The notes under the pieces: generated by a model
What the model was told of the DNA's origin: nothing
Seen by the model: only the letters and a program-made list of their open reading frames with translations
Databases searched by the model: none
From: Mesostigma viride
Taxonomy: Eukaryota; Streptophyta; Mesostigmatophyceae; Mesostigmatales; Mesostigmataceae
DNA: 64,000 bases
Assembly: GCA_009746045.1 (NCBI GenBank)
Contig: RPFO01000175.1
Span: 1,536,898-1,600,897 of the forward strand
Reading direction: 5' to 3'
In this document: positions 1-10,237 of the stretch, piece after piece
How the letters are laid out: every line of letters begins with the position of its first letter
Numbering within the stretch: the stretch's first letter is position 1
Made by a program: the position numbers and the translations under genes

Positions 1-2
1 TT

Positions 3-2260
3 GCTTACTCTGAGGATGATGATCTCATTACCATTGGGGATGGCAGCCAGGGCATAATTGATTTTGAGGCAGCAACCCTGCTGTCCTCCCAACACCCTGT
101 CCCGGAACCTTACATAAAAGCACTAACCCCTACTGTTGACAACTCCATAGATATCAAGGAGCTTGCTCATCAGCTGCACCTAGCCATGGGTCATGAAACA
201 GTGGCTGAGGAACTGGCCAGACGGCTGGGGGGTAGTAGCATGGGCAAACCACTCAGGAATGCAGTAAAACTGGCTAGACAACACTGTCAAGAATGTCAGT
301 TCAATAGCCCCAAACCTCAAAAATGGCATACTGCAACTCCTTCCACCACTAGGGGCATGATAGTGGGGGATGTGATGCACATCAACAAAGATGTCCAACC
401 CTACCTGATCCTAAAAGATTCATGGTCCAGGTTCACAGTAATGGAACCCCTACCTGGCATGTCTGCAGGGCAGCTACGTGTTGCACTCATGATTGCTTTA
501 CCCAGATTCTACCCAGTTGACAGAATTTTGCTTGATCAACAATTTTCTTGTCTGACTGACCTGGAAGGGTGTGAAGCAATAGAGATTGCTGGGCTGGAAG
601 ATCATGAGGGTCAGGGGGTCATTGAAAGAACCATCAGATCTGTCAAAACCCTACTAGCCAAAAATCCTTCCAAGGATGCTACTTCAGGGGTCTATTGTGA
701 CAGGGCACTCTGGTGTCATGAAATGTGCACAACCCTAAACATGAGACCTGTCTTGCATGCCAAGTGGGGTGAAGTAATCCCAGCAGGCCTGCAGGCAGGT
801 GTATATCCCCCAGAGGTGATAGCACTGTACAACACTGCACGTGCACAAACCTCAGCAAAACTGGCAGAAAAAGATAAAACCCATCCCAGGCCAGTATTCC
901 AAAAAGGTGATCAAGTTCTCTATTACAAGGAAAACAGCTTTGGTAAGGTTGGAACTTGGCTAGGTCCAGTTACCATCCGTGGATTTACCAAAAACAGCAA
1001 GACCGTGGAGGTCAAGCACAATATCAATGGGAAGCGTCACAGGGTGAGCTGTCATAGAATTAAGAAGTATTATTCTCCCATGGCAGACGTGCCTGGGGAA
1101 GAGTCTTTAAGCATGGACTCACTACTTCTATCTGGCAACTCCAGCATGCCCAGCAGTAGCCCTGAGCCACCAATTACTGCTGTTGACAGCACCACAGCAC
1201 CCTCTGTGAACCCTTCCACCCTCAGTGAAGCCAGGCCCACTTCACAACCTGGGGATAGCCTAACCAGGCACGAGGTAGCTGGGTTGGAAGCATTAGCTCA
1301 GCCCCAAGGCACCAAATTGTCTGCCAACCCTCCCGCTCTGAGGTCAAGATTAGCAGTTGCCTTGCAAGCATTACACAGGTCACATAAGCAACAAGCTGCT
1401 GTGGCCGCAGGGCTGGCAAAAGTCTCAGCTGTGTGCACTAGTCAGGACCCCTGGACCCTGGCAATAGACACTCAGGCACAGGTCAGTGTGATCAGTGCAC
1501 AAGCCATCCCTGGTCTTGAGATTGCACCTTCATTTTGGGCACGGGTGCAGGATTTCTCAGGCCAAAGCTCACTGGATATAGTGGGACAAGTGATGCTCCC
1601 TATACTTGGTATTCAGACACCCTTCCAGGTGGTGGAGGGGTACTCTGGTAACACCTTGTTGGGGGAACCTTTTGTATCCTATCCTGGGGTGCTTATCTCA
1701 TCAGCTAATGAGCTCAGTGTCACAGGGGTGGGTGCAGTTCCTCTGGACCACTTTAAAATCCCTCTCTCCAGTATTGTCCCTGGTATGGATGCTGTCATCA
1801 AGGCAGTCAACACTCAGTATGCACCAGGGGAGATCCCTGATCTGGACAAGTTAGTGCACAGCCAGTTCCTCCATCCCTCAGCCTTTGGGCTGGGTAAGTG
1901 GGACATAGCCATGCACTCACCCCACCAAATCTCCCACGTCATACAAGAATGCAAAACACAAAAAGGGTTTACCAAGTGGCTGATGGCCATTGTCCACCAA
2001 GCCAGGCAGGAATGGGTCCTGCCCAACCCCAAAAACCCTCAATACAAACCTCCTGTCACCCCTTCATGGGACGTGCCAGAGGGAGCCAAAAAGCTCAGAT
2101 TAAAATTTGTTCTCAAACAAAAACCACAAAAAGTGGGCTCCCCAATCTTCCATGCCAGACCATGTGTCACAGAATTAAAGGGGACATCCTCACTGCCAAA
2201 AGGGGAAACCTACACACCTGGGCTGCAACAAACCTCACTCAGGATCATGCTCTCCCTATT
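3..2260 (+). CDS. Copia-like pol, 5' part: integrase, retropepsin-like domain, start of RT
   Basis: The frame is open from the window edge to the insertion of element B (nominal stop 2283-2285 lies in B's LTR). In order it encodes: an H-x4-H / C-x2-C integrase zinc finger (HLAMGH at about 174-191, HCQEC at about 280-295); an integrase core with D in GDVMHI, D in LLDQQF and E in GQGVIERTI (29 residues between the last two); an SH3-like integrase tail (QKGDQVLYYKENSFGKVGTW, about 900-960); a low-complexity linker; a retropepsin-like domain with DTQAQVSVI at about 1467-1494 and LLGEPF at about 1657-1674; and the RT beginning (KLRLKFVLKQ, about 2090). The usual DTGA/DSGA is DTQA here. Copia elements normally have protease before integrase. 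The integrase and RT calls are firm; protease function is inferred. Confidence 0.85.
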
Positions 2261-2876
2261 AGTTAACGTAAAGGATTTACGTTAGATGGATAGAGATTGT
2301 TACGCTCTTTCCAACGGCACCTTGAACGCCTCATTTGGTTAAGGAACGTAAAAGTTATGACGTTTCATAGGCTGTGCCGACAGTACCCGGCGCGCCACTG
2401 TGGGCGCGTACGGACACAGGATGTACAAGTGTCACTTTGATAGTCCGCAGGACGTTGACAGGACTTGTACAGGACTTGATGGTCAATTGATAGGTAGGCG
2501 TGCTGTAGCGCGCCAGGACCTATGAGACAATTGATACTGAGTAGTGTACGGATAGGTCCACAGGACTAGCCGTATGGACAATTGATAGATCTGCGCGCCA
2601 AAGGCGTGCCAGAGTCTGTGTAATCAATTGATTGACAGTTCAGCTGTGACAGTGCAGCTGAATACTTGGACGCGTCCCTAGCAAGCTATATGTGTGACTT
2701 GGTCGCACTGGGACGCTAGCTCTTGCGTGCACGCTCTCTTGGCACAGCGACCCTGTCGTCTGTGCTGCGTGCAGTCTTGGAAGTGACGTGACTTACGTCT
2801 GTGTTTGCTCATTATAATAAAGGCAACTTTCCTGCAAGAGCCATGGATTCTCTCGGGAGTAAACTCTCATTCAACT
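2261..2876 (+). repeat. 5' LTR of element B
   Basis: Direct copy of 22291-22918. It starts with AGTTAACGTAAAGG and ends with CTCATTCAACT. The terminal AGTT/AACT are inverted. An AT-rich TATA-like stretch (CATTATAATAAAGG, about 2811-2824) lies near the 3' end. No TGG-type primer binding site is obvious just downstream; the leader continues CGTATTACAATC. Confidence 0.92.
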
Positions 2877-2903
2877 CGTATTACAATCTTCGTAACAAGA
2901 AAA

Positions 2904-3693
2904 ATGCCGGACTCGATGGAGTTCCGCATACCGAGGGATTCTGAAATTCTGGGCAGTCCAGCGGACATCGCCGAATCTCCGGCTGGTCCTTCGACGACTC
3001 CTGTTCGTGAAGATCGTCCGGTTCTTAATCCGGCGTGGCAGCGTGTTGTTGACCAGGCGGTAGCGTCCAGCTCGGAGCTACGCGCTCAGCAGCAGGCACT
3101 GCTGCAAGGCTTACGACTGCCACCCCCGCCTCCGCAACCTTCGATTGTTTCGGGGTTTCGCGATTATCTCGATTCCATTCGAGCTTTGCTTGCGGACTTC
3201 GAAGTCCATACCCGGGCGGGGTTGCAAGCGCCCAGCGCGGTTGCCGAGGTCTCTGATCGAGGAGATCGACAACGCGGTTTCATCGCTTACAGGTTATCAG
3301 CGCAATCTCGCTAACTGGCTGTCGGTTCGTTCGGGCGTCATTCCGACGATCACAACCAACCTGTTTCAAGACCTTGCGATTCTGCAGTTGCTGTCGCGAG
3401 GCTTCCGGACGCGAGAGCGGCAATTGCTGCTCAACCTTGTCGCGTTCTTGTCTGCATTGCGAGAGTGGGCGCCGGACGGGTGGGATTTTCTAACGATTCT
3501 TACCAACCCGCTCCGCATCGTCACCCGCCGCCGTCGTCGCCGCATTGATCCGGTGACGGGCCGTCGGTTGGAACCCATCGTCATCAAAACTCCGGTGACG
3601 ATTGAGGTTGGGCAAGGCCAGGAGGGGCCTGCGCCTGTCGTCAACGATCCAATTTACGACTACGACTACGGCGATTTTCGTGGTCTCGACTGA
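2904..3693 (+). pseudogene. Upstream ORF of element B, unknown function, frameshifted
   Basis: An ORF starts at ATG 2904, 28 bp after the LTR, and runs in one frame to about 3240. It continues in another frame to the stop at 3691-3693, so one frameshift has to be assumed; the combined product is about 262 residues. Features: a Pro-rich stretch (about 3118-3140), a central helical region rich in Leu and Arg, a run of six Arg (about 3527-3544), and an acidic Tyr/Asp-rich C terminus. I recognise no domain. Its base composition is more GC-rich than the gag that follows. Between it and gag lies a pyrimidine tract ending in TTTTACAG (about 3768-3775), which could be a splice acceptor for a gag mRNA. 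It could be an extra accessory ORF, an extended gag N terminus, or captured sequence. Confidence 0.5.
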
Positions 3694-3817
3694 ATTCGGC
3701 ATGGTGGCGCGGTCGGCACCGGGGCAGGCGGCTTTTTGACAGATTGTACATATATACCTGTCTTTTGTTTTACAGCTGCTTAGCTCAGGGCCATACACAC
3801 AGCTAGTGTAGTTTACC

Positions 3818-4937
3818 ATGGCTGAGGGGCGCCGTAGCAAGGGCCTAGCCAGTGGGAATAATAATGGAGGTGCAGGTAGTGGAACCGCCCACGTAGATGA
3901 CGTGGGGGTTACCGGCGAGATTACCAACGTACCTATTAATAATAATACACATGCTGTCTCTGGATATGATCTCACCACCCAGGGTCTACTTATTGTTAAT
4001 CAACTGCAACCTGTCACGTCAGACTCAAAGCCCAAGCAGGCTGAGGAGTTTGTGGAGGGGCTAGAGGGGTTTCCAAGCTTGTACGGTGGTACAAACTATT
4101 ATCAGATCTGGATAGGTAGCCAGACTTTTGGCAAGTGTACAGATCAGATAAAGGACCTCACTAGAGAGTGCAAGAAGGCCAACAAGGCCTGGTCAAGCTA
4201 CGTGGCAGAACTAAAGGAGCTGCTAGAGGATCAACGGAAGAAAGTGGGGATCCATTGGTGGCAGGATAAATACCAGGGGTGGGAGGTGAAAGGAGACCTG
4301 ATCCAGAACTTCCTTAACTATTGTAAAATGGTTGAGGAGGGCAGGGCTCACGGCTTTAATGTTGCTGACAACATAGCCCTGACAAACTGGCTCAAGGTTT
4401 CTGGGCTGGACAAGGCAACACGTGGCTCTTTAAAGGTCATGTGTGCCCCACACTCTACCCTCAAGGCCTACAAGGTCATAATCAAACAAGCCCTCGAGGC
4501 AGAGGAGCTGTTTGAGGGTGGAGTGCCAGCTGTGAAGGCTACCCACGCAGGTGGGCGTGCCCAGGGGGGCTCCAAGACGTCTGAGGCTGACAGAAGCCAA
4601 GGAGGACGTGGGGGCAACCACAACAAGCGGAAGGCGAACCATTCACCCGACCCTGACGGGCAATCACATGCCAAGTCGGTGTTCAGGAGGGTGGGTGGCA
4701 AGCCCAGGCAGGGTAACGCGCCTGCATGACAACGGGGTAGGAGGCCAGGGCAAGTCAAAGATACAATGCTACCTGTGCAAGGGGTGGGGGCACATCAAGA
4801 AGGAGTGTCCCAGCTTCAAGAAGACCCAGGGCCAGGGCAGCAACAAGAATAACAACAACAAAAACAACAACAAGAACAAGTCCCAGGCAGGCCAGCCTTC
4901 AAAGGGCAGTCAACAAGAAGAAAACAAGGAGCAGTGA
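3818..4937 (+). CDS. Gag of copia-like element B (frameshifted before the zinc knuckle)
   Basis: The frame starts at ATG 3818 and runs to a stop at 4727-4729. An overlapping frame carries the rest to the stop at 4935-4937, so a single shift near 4700-4730 joins them; it could be damage or programmed. The N terminus is rich in Gly, Asn and Ser. The middle has the copia-gag-like LYGGTNYYQIW (about 4079-4111) and a long helical section with YVAELKELLEDQRKK. The second frame has the zinc knuckle C-x2-C-x4-H-x4-C (CYLCKGWGHIKKEC, about 4768-4810), then a Lys/Asn-rich tail. No protease motif is found in or directly after it. Confidence 0.8.
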
Positions 4938-5078
4938 CTGTCTGAGGCAACCCCTACACACCTTAATTCACCCAAGGGGGAGGCCAGGTGCTCCAATGCA
5001 GATTTTATATCTGGGCAAAGAGAGGGTGATCTCCAGGTTCAGGGTGGCCCCAGGTCACCTGGAGAGGTACAGGTTCCT

Positions 5079-6644
5079 ATGAAGACGTCCTTGACAGCTG
5101 GTGCAGCTGTAAGAATGTCTGACCCCATGCATCCTCGTGCTGGGCATGAGGGTGGACCTCTCATTTTGAGAGAAACCAATGTACAACCACAGAGGGGTGT
5201 GAAGGCCTCTGGTGGTGTGCATGTGGTCCCTGCTGGCAGTCCAGGTGTTGGGCATGAGCAGGGTGACTCAGGCTCTGAGTCAGAACAGGATGGAAGTCAG
5301 CATGGTGATGCTGGACAACCTGACAGCACAGTCCTGACTGTGCCAGGGACTGCTTCCTCCGTGTACCAGGAGTTGGGTGCCCGAATCCACAATATGTTTG
5401 GGCATGCCACTTCTTCAAGCGGTTGCACGACCTCACCTGGTCGCTGGATGACGACCTCACCCCCGCTCAGCAACAGCAGCGACGCGACCTGTGGCCGGAA
5501 TACCTCCGCCATAAGCAGGACCCCCAGAAGCCCAAGGTGTACTGGAGGGGCGGGGACCTGATGATCAACCACAAGATGTGGACGCCCCCAGCGGGCTAGA
5601 ATAGCAATAGCCCTAGCTTGTAACCATTGGCGTCACTGCCGCTAAGGCAGCCATGCCTAGAATGTTGCCTAGCTGTGCCAACACACCTAGTCACGTGCCG
5701 CCAACGCACGGTACACAACCAGCCATAGCCTAGTCCTAGTACAGCCATGCTACGCCCTGGCTATGTTCAGATTACTTGCCCACGCTCCTTGCTATGATAT
5801 GCTCACATGGGTCTTATTGCACCCACAGTTTGCCGGATCGTTAGCCTGTCCTTTTAGCTAGCCGCGCCCGATTGCAGCTGTGGCATGCCTTTGGCATGAA
5901 GGAGACTGGGGGTCTCTGCCCTTTCTCCTGTAGTGCACACACAGGGATTAAAAGCACTTCGGTGCTCCGTGACTCCCCAACGGGAGCACGAGTTTAATTA
6001 ATTAATTGATTAATGCCACTTCTCTGTCAAACAACTTTGCCTTCCGTATGGGCAGGGCACCCCTTCTCAAGGCGTGCCAGCAAGCTGCCTCACGGTGTAA
6101 GTGCCAGTTGTCCTCCAACAAGCCCAGGAAATCACATGCCAAAGCTCTACCTCAGAGCATTGGTGATCTGCAGTGTGATATCCAACACATCAGGGGCATG
6201 CAACTGTTGGTGTGCGTGGACAGGTACACAAAGTACAAGGTGCTAGAGCATTTACCTTCTATGAAGAACAGGTACTTGCTGGCTGCCCTGCAGAATGTAA
6301 GAGCCAAGTTTCCTACCACAAGGATCCAGGTGGACATGCAGTTTCAGCATCTCAAGGGTGATCCCACCCTTCCTGAGTTGCTGGTTACACCTAGGGAGGC
6401 TCATGGGCAGCAGGGTGCTATCGAGAGGGCAATCCAGGAGGTCAAGAAATTGATCATCTCTGAAGACTGGGTACCCTTGTCTGCACCTGCACTTGTCAGG
6501 AGTGCATGGTTGAGGAACGTGGAGCAGCAGCTGAACAGCAGGGTTAATTTCTACTATGATGGAGTTGCTGTCAGCCCAATGGGTCTATATCATGGCCTGT
6601 GCCCACCACATGTGCTGGAGGGCTGGAAACATGCTGCACATGTC
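5079..6644 (+). pseudogene. Pol of element B, first part: integrase (split by LINE-like insertion)
   Basis: The frame begins after gag with a Gly/Ser/Gln-rich linker. It reaches the zinc finger histidines at IHNMFGH (about 5385-5405), is interrupted by the 5415-6012 insertion and resumes in the same frame at 6024. The core has D in QCDIQHI, D in VDMQFQHL and E in GAIERAIQEVK, with 29 residues between the last two as in element A. The first pair of zinc cysteines reads RCKC here, one residue shorter than in A. The frame is cut again at 6644 by the chromovirus and continues in phase at 16837. There is no retropepsin motif between gag and integrase. Confidence 0.8.
5415..6012 (+). mobile_element. 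ORF1-only non-LTR (half-LINE or SINE-like) insertion
   Basis: The insertion is flanked by an 11-bp duplication, ATGCCACTTCT (5404-5414 and 6013-6023). Its first 185 bp encode the end of a LINE ORF1-like protein (SLDDDLTPAQQQQRRDLW, then KVYWRGGDLMINHKMW, stop at about 5597-5599). This resembles the ORF1 of the LINE at 29632-34523 (SLDEDYTPAQLKARSAVW). A 3' UTR of about 400 bp follows, with the hairpin CTCCC-CAAC-GGGAG inside GTGCTCC..GGAGCAC (about 5961-5993) and an AT-rich tail of TTAATTAATTAATTGATTA. No ORF2 or RT lies between ORF1 and the tail, so this is either a non-autonomous family or a retrotransposed ORF1 message. Confidence 0.8.
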
Positions 6645-7314
6645 TGTTACGTCCCGAGCCGGACGGTGCGAAAGATCTAATCTAGTATAAGGTGCAGTTT
6701 AATAAGCCGGCATAGCCGCGCATCCGCGTACCGCGATAGCAAGCAAAGATCGCAGTAAATTGACTAACTGAGCCGCGGTTTATCCTCAGCTAGGCCTTAT
6801 AGCATGATTAATTAATCTAGCTATATAACACGGCATGTCATGAGGCAAATGACATCCGGATTAGTGCCCCTTGGTCTGAGAGAGTTGTCAACACTCGTTT
6901 CATTAATCATCAAACCAAAAAAGAGAGAGAGTCCATCGTCCACAGACCAATTTCACCTAGCTGCGCTACCAAGCTGGCAAGTTGGTGTGCAGGCGCGCCG
7001 ACATGCGCGCCGATCTTCCAGATACTGCCGTCAAGCCCCAATAGGCTCTGTATGACGTCTAGGGCCGGTCCGGCCCCTAGAAGATCTCGTACTTCTGGCT
7101 AGGCCCAAAATAACTGGTCCGGAACATACAAAGTACCAAATAAACCGCACAAGTCCCGAACTTCGGACAAATTCCCAAATAAGTCCCGAACTGAGTCCTA
7201 TAGTCCGGCGGACTATGAAAGCGAGCTATCGAAAGTCCCAAACGAATAACAAATGACTTTCGACTTATTTATTGAAGGCATTGTTACGCCCATACAAAGG
7301 TCTGGGCCGTAACA
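6645..7314 (-). repeat. 3' LTR of chromovirus
   Basis: Near-identical to 16165-16831, with ends TGTTACG and CGTAACA. It is the downstream LTR because the coding strand is minus. Confidence 0.95.
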
Positions 7315-7333
7315 CTCCTCCCTTCCCCAGGGG
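7315..7333 (-). other. Polypurine tract of chromovirus
   Basis: On the minus strand the bases directly before the 3' LTR read CCCTGGGGAAGGGAGGAG, a purine-rich tract in the position expected for the plus-strand primer. The stretch 7334-7646 after it (toward ORF3) is A-rich untranslated sequence with no other feature seen. Confidence 0.75.
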
Positions 7334-7646
7334 ACGATAGCTATATCGTCCAGGCTTGGGGCGCACGCAACAAGACAATTAACACAAACAAACAAACAAC
7401 AAAAAAAGAAGCTCTTGCAAGCAAAACAAGCAACACACAAAAGCGACAATTGCCCAGGCTGGGCAGTCAGCTATAGAGAACAATAGTACAAAATCAGCCA
7501 TGGGGATACTATGTCCCAACCCCTGTTCGCCAGCGGGTTAGTAAAGCCAATTCTCCCCGGCGTTGCCACACAAGGACAATTCCTTGATAGCCGATGGGAT
7601 GCTGTCGCCATCCCGTTGCAATCCATCCATGAGGAGGTCGCGACCC

Positions 7647-8960
7647 TCACATTCCTCCAATGCTGGGGCCCACCCCTCCCGACCGCGCCTTCCGTTGACG
7701 ATACTCGTGGAGTACCTGGCGACCCTGCTCACCAATTTCCTCGAGGATCTTCCCGGGGTTAGCGAGGTGATCCGCATTGTATGCGAGCTGGTATTCGTTC
7801 ACGTTGGTGCGCGTTTGAGCGAGGTCTACCCACGTCCCGGTGGGCCAGTAAGACATGAATGCGGCCAGGTATTGCGGGTGCGTGAACATGATTGTGCCCG
7901 CGTTCCAATCAATAACCCCACATCCATGCTCCGCAAAGAACCCCCCCGCCATGGTCAACACTACGACGCGCACCTGGAGAGCGTTGAAGCGAAAGCCCGG
8001 AGCCCTCACAAAGTTGGGCACAACCCAGTCGAGGAATGCCTCTCCCTCGCACGGAGCATACTTGGGACAGTCAACCTTTCGAGGTTTACCATCTACCATG
8101 TATTTTGGCAGCTCCCGCTTGGGGCCGTAACGCGGACCAGAACCCTCTGACGTCGATTCTAGGCAGTCCTGGGGTCGCGGGGCCGCCCTCCCTGGGTGCA
8201 AGTCGAAGCAGACTAGCTCGCGCATGGAGCCTCGCTCCACATACGCATGAGTTCCTGCCTCAAAGTGCAGCGGTTGCGGTCGATGATAGTCCGCGCTGTC
8301 GACGGCCACGAACGGCGGTGGTGGGAGTTCAATGTAGACGGGAACACCCCAAAACTCGCGTAAGGGGCGTACTCGTTGTGGGCCGGGAAACGCGCTGACG
8401 TAAGCGCCCACCGTCCATGGCGCCGGTCGAGCCACCGCCTGTACGATCAAAGACCCCTGCGCGGGAGATATAAAGCCCACCGCTGGTATCGGGCCACGCC
8501 TCTCTGGTAGATGGGCGCGGGACGTCTCCACGCGGGCCACCCGCTCGGAGTAAGTTCGAGCTTCTCGGCGCGGACTCTGGGAATCCGCGGAGATGCTGCC
8601 TGCCGACACCTCGTTCGTACATGCGCGACGTCTAGCTTCTCGCTGGGCATCCGGTTCCAATTTGGGCCGTTTCTGGTTGCGCTCGATATCCTCGGAATCC
8701 AGCTTAGTCGGGTCGGTCGAGCCGCCCGTTCGCCGGGTCGGTCCCGTCCCGACAAGAACCGTCATTCCGCCCGTGCCCTGAGTCCGAATGGTTCGCACGG
8801 CATCACCGTCCTGTTGCTGGATCGATGTCACCACAGGTGTGAAAACCGCCCGTTCGCCGAGTCGGCCCTGCTTGCACATGGCGTTGGGGATGCTTTTCGA
8901 CCCAATTACCACGATGGTGCGTACACATCGACGTGAATAACACAAGTGCCTTCGCGGCAT
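7647..8960 (-). CDS. Chromovirus 3' ORF (437 codons), unknown, in the env-like position
   Basis: An intact ORF from ATG 8960 to a stop at 7647 lies between the chromodomain and the 3' LTR, where env or a third ORF would lie. The N-terminal half is Arg-, Ser- and Pro-rich. The C-terminal 150 residues look globular, with a helical end (ILEEIGEQGRQVLHEYRQRK). I see no signal peptide, no convincing membrane anchor and no furin-like site, so an envelope is not supported. A capsid-like or nucleic-acid-binding accessory protein is possible but speculative. It is the only large chromovirus ORF free of frameshifts and deletions besides gag, which suggests either recent function or recent insertion. 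Confidence 0.6.
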   Translation of the reverse strand: MPRRHLCYSRRCVRTIVVIGSKSIPNAMCKQGRLGERAVFTPVVTSIQQQDGDAVRTIRTQGTGGMTVLVGTGPTRRTGGSTDPTKLDSEDIERNQKRPKLEPDAQREARRRACTNEVSAGSISADSQSPRREARTYSERVARVETSRAHLPERRGPIPAVGFISPAQGSLIVQAVARPAPWTVGAYVSAFPGPQRVRPLREFWGVPVYIELPPPPFVAVDSADYHRPQPLHFEAGTHAYVERGSMRELVCFDLHPGRAAPRPQDCLESTSEGSGPRYGPKRELPKYMVDGKPRKVDCPKYAPCEGEAFLDWVVPNFVRAPGFRFNALQVRVVVLTMAGGFFAEHGCGVIDWNAGTIMFTHPQYLAAFMSYWPTGTWVDLAQTRTNVNEYQLAYNADHLANPGKILEEIGEQGRQVLHEYRQRKARSGGVGPSIGGM

Positions 8961-9025
8961 CCTGGCTACACGTGATCAAGCCCGTTGTCATAGCGCCCCC
9001 ACCACTACTACCTTCGCGGTATAGC

Positions 9026-10237
9026 CTAGTGGAGGGCATGCTTGGCCTTATACTCGCGAAGCAGACGTTCACACCCTTCTAGCTCATTCTCGGTTCGCCA
9101 CGAATCCTCGTAATCATGCTGAGCAAAACGCCACCGTACCCTTTACTGTCGCTGTCTACCTCTCCCACGCTTGATGTCCCGGTGGTCCACGATCTCGGCC
9201 ACCTCATCTTCCTGTTCTCCAGTCTCGGGGTTGTACTCGACAGGGGCCGGCGGGTTGAGCCGACCTTGGATGGAGTTCTGGTGGTATAACTTGAGCTGGT
9301 CTCGATGGAAGTTGGAGGAAGTGTTCCAGGAGCTCGGGATGTCCACCTTGAACATCACATCTCCAAGCTTCTCCAGAACCTTGTGTGGCCCCAGGAACAT
9401 AGGACGGAGCTTTGTCTTGAGCTCACCCTCTACCTTCTCAGAGAAACGTCCTAGGCGGGGGCCTTCCACCAGTACCCAGTCGCCCACCTCGATGGCCGGC
9501 GTGCGCGCATCTAGGCGGCCAGCAGTCCTCGCCATATAGCGCTCAGCGGCGGCCCGGTAGCCCTTGACCGCACTGTCATGGGCCTGGCGCATCTGGACCA
9601 GCAGCCTCTCCACCCCTTCGAGGGTGTCTCGCCGGACCGACTTTTGAGCTAAGGCTGGGCTTGTGAGAAGGTCAGTCGGCGTGAGCGGATGCCTGCCCGT
9701 GTTGAGGAAGAATGGTGTGAAGCCATGAGCTGCCTGGGGGGCGTTATTCAGGGAGAACTCCACCAAACCCAAGAACTCTTCCCAGTTGCTTCCCACCGCG
9801 TCAGTGTAGTGGCGCATGGTCTCTTGCACTGTGCGGTTCAGCCTCTCCGCCAGGTGGGAGGACGAGCTGTGATATGCTGTCCCCAGCGACACCTTGGTGC
9901 CCAGGCATTCAAAGAACTCCTGCCAGAAACGGGCCGTGAACAGCTTGTCTCGGTCCGATATGAATTGCCGGCTGAGTCCGTGGTACCTGAACACGTGGTG
10001 AAGGTATAGCTTAGCGCAAGCCTCGGCCGTGAGCTCGGCCGGACATGGTGCCAGGTGACACATGCGCGTCAAACGGTCCAGGAAAACCAGAATCATGCTG
10101 TTGCCATTCTTGGTCTTCCGGAAGGGCCAACAAAATCCATCATCAGGGAATCCCAAGGGCCCATCGGGTCTGGTAGGGTCTGGGGGACCGCCTGTGAGCC
10201 CGTGTTGCGGGACTTCATGATCTGACATGATGGACAC
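9026..10237 (-). pseudogene. Chromovirus integrase and chromodomain (frameshifted)
   Basis: The integrase core shows D in the SDRDKLFT block and E in SSSSHLAERLNRTVQ. A GPY/F-like C-terminal region (LRPMFLGPHKVLEKLGD) follows. The main frame stops at 9143 just after AEIVDHRDIKRGRGRQRQ, the first strand of a chromodomain. The rest of that domain is found in another frame at 9026-9140 (RWRFAQHDYEDSW and NELEGCERLL), ending in TAG at 9026-9028. A second frameshift near 10100-10130 separates the core from the first catalytic block (MMDFVGP), which is in the upstream frame. The chromodomain places the element in the chromovirus branch of Ty3/gypsy. Confidence 0.88.

Noticed and set aside
7647..8960. 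Envelope gene of an endogenous retrovirus
   Set aside because: No signal peptide, cleavage site or membrane anchor can be seen; only the position is env-like.
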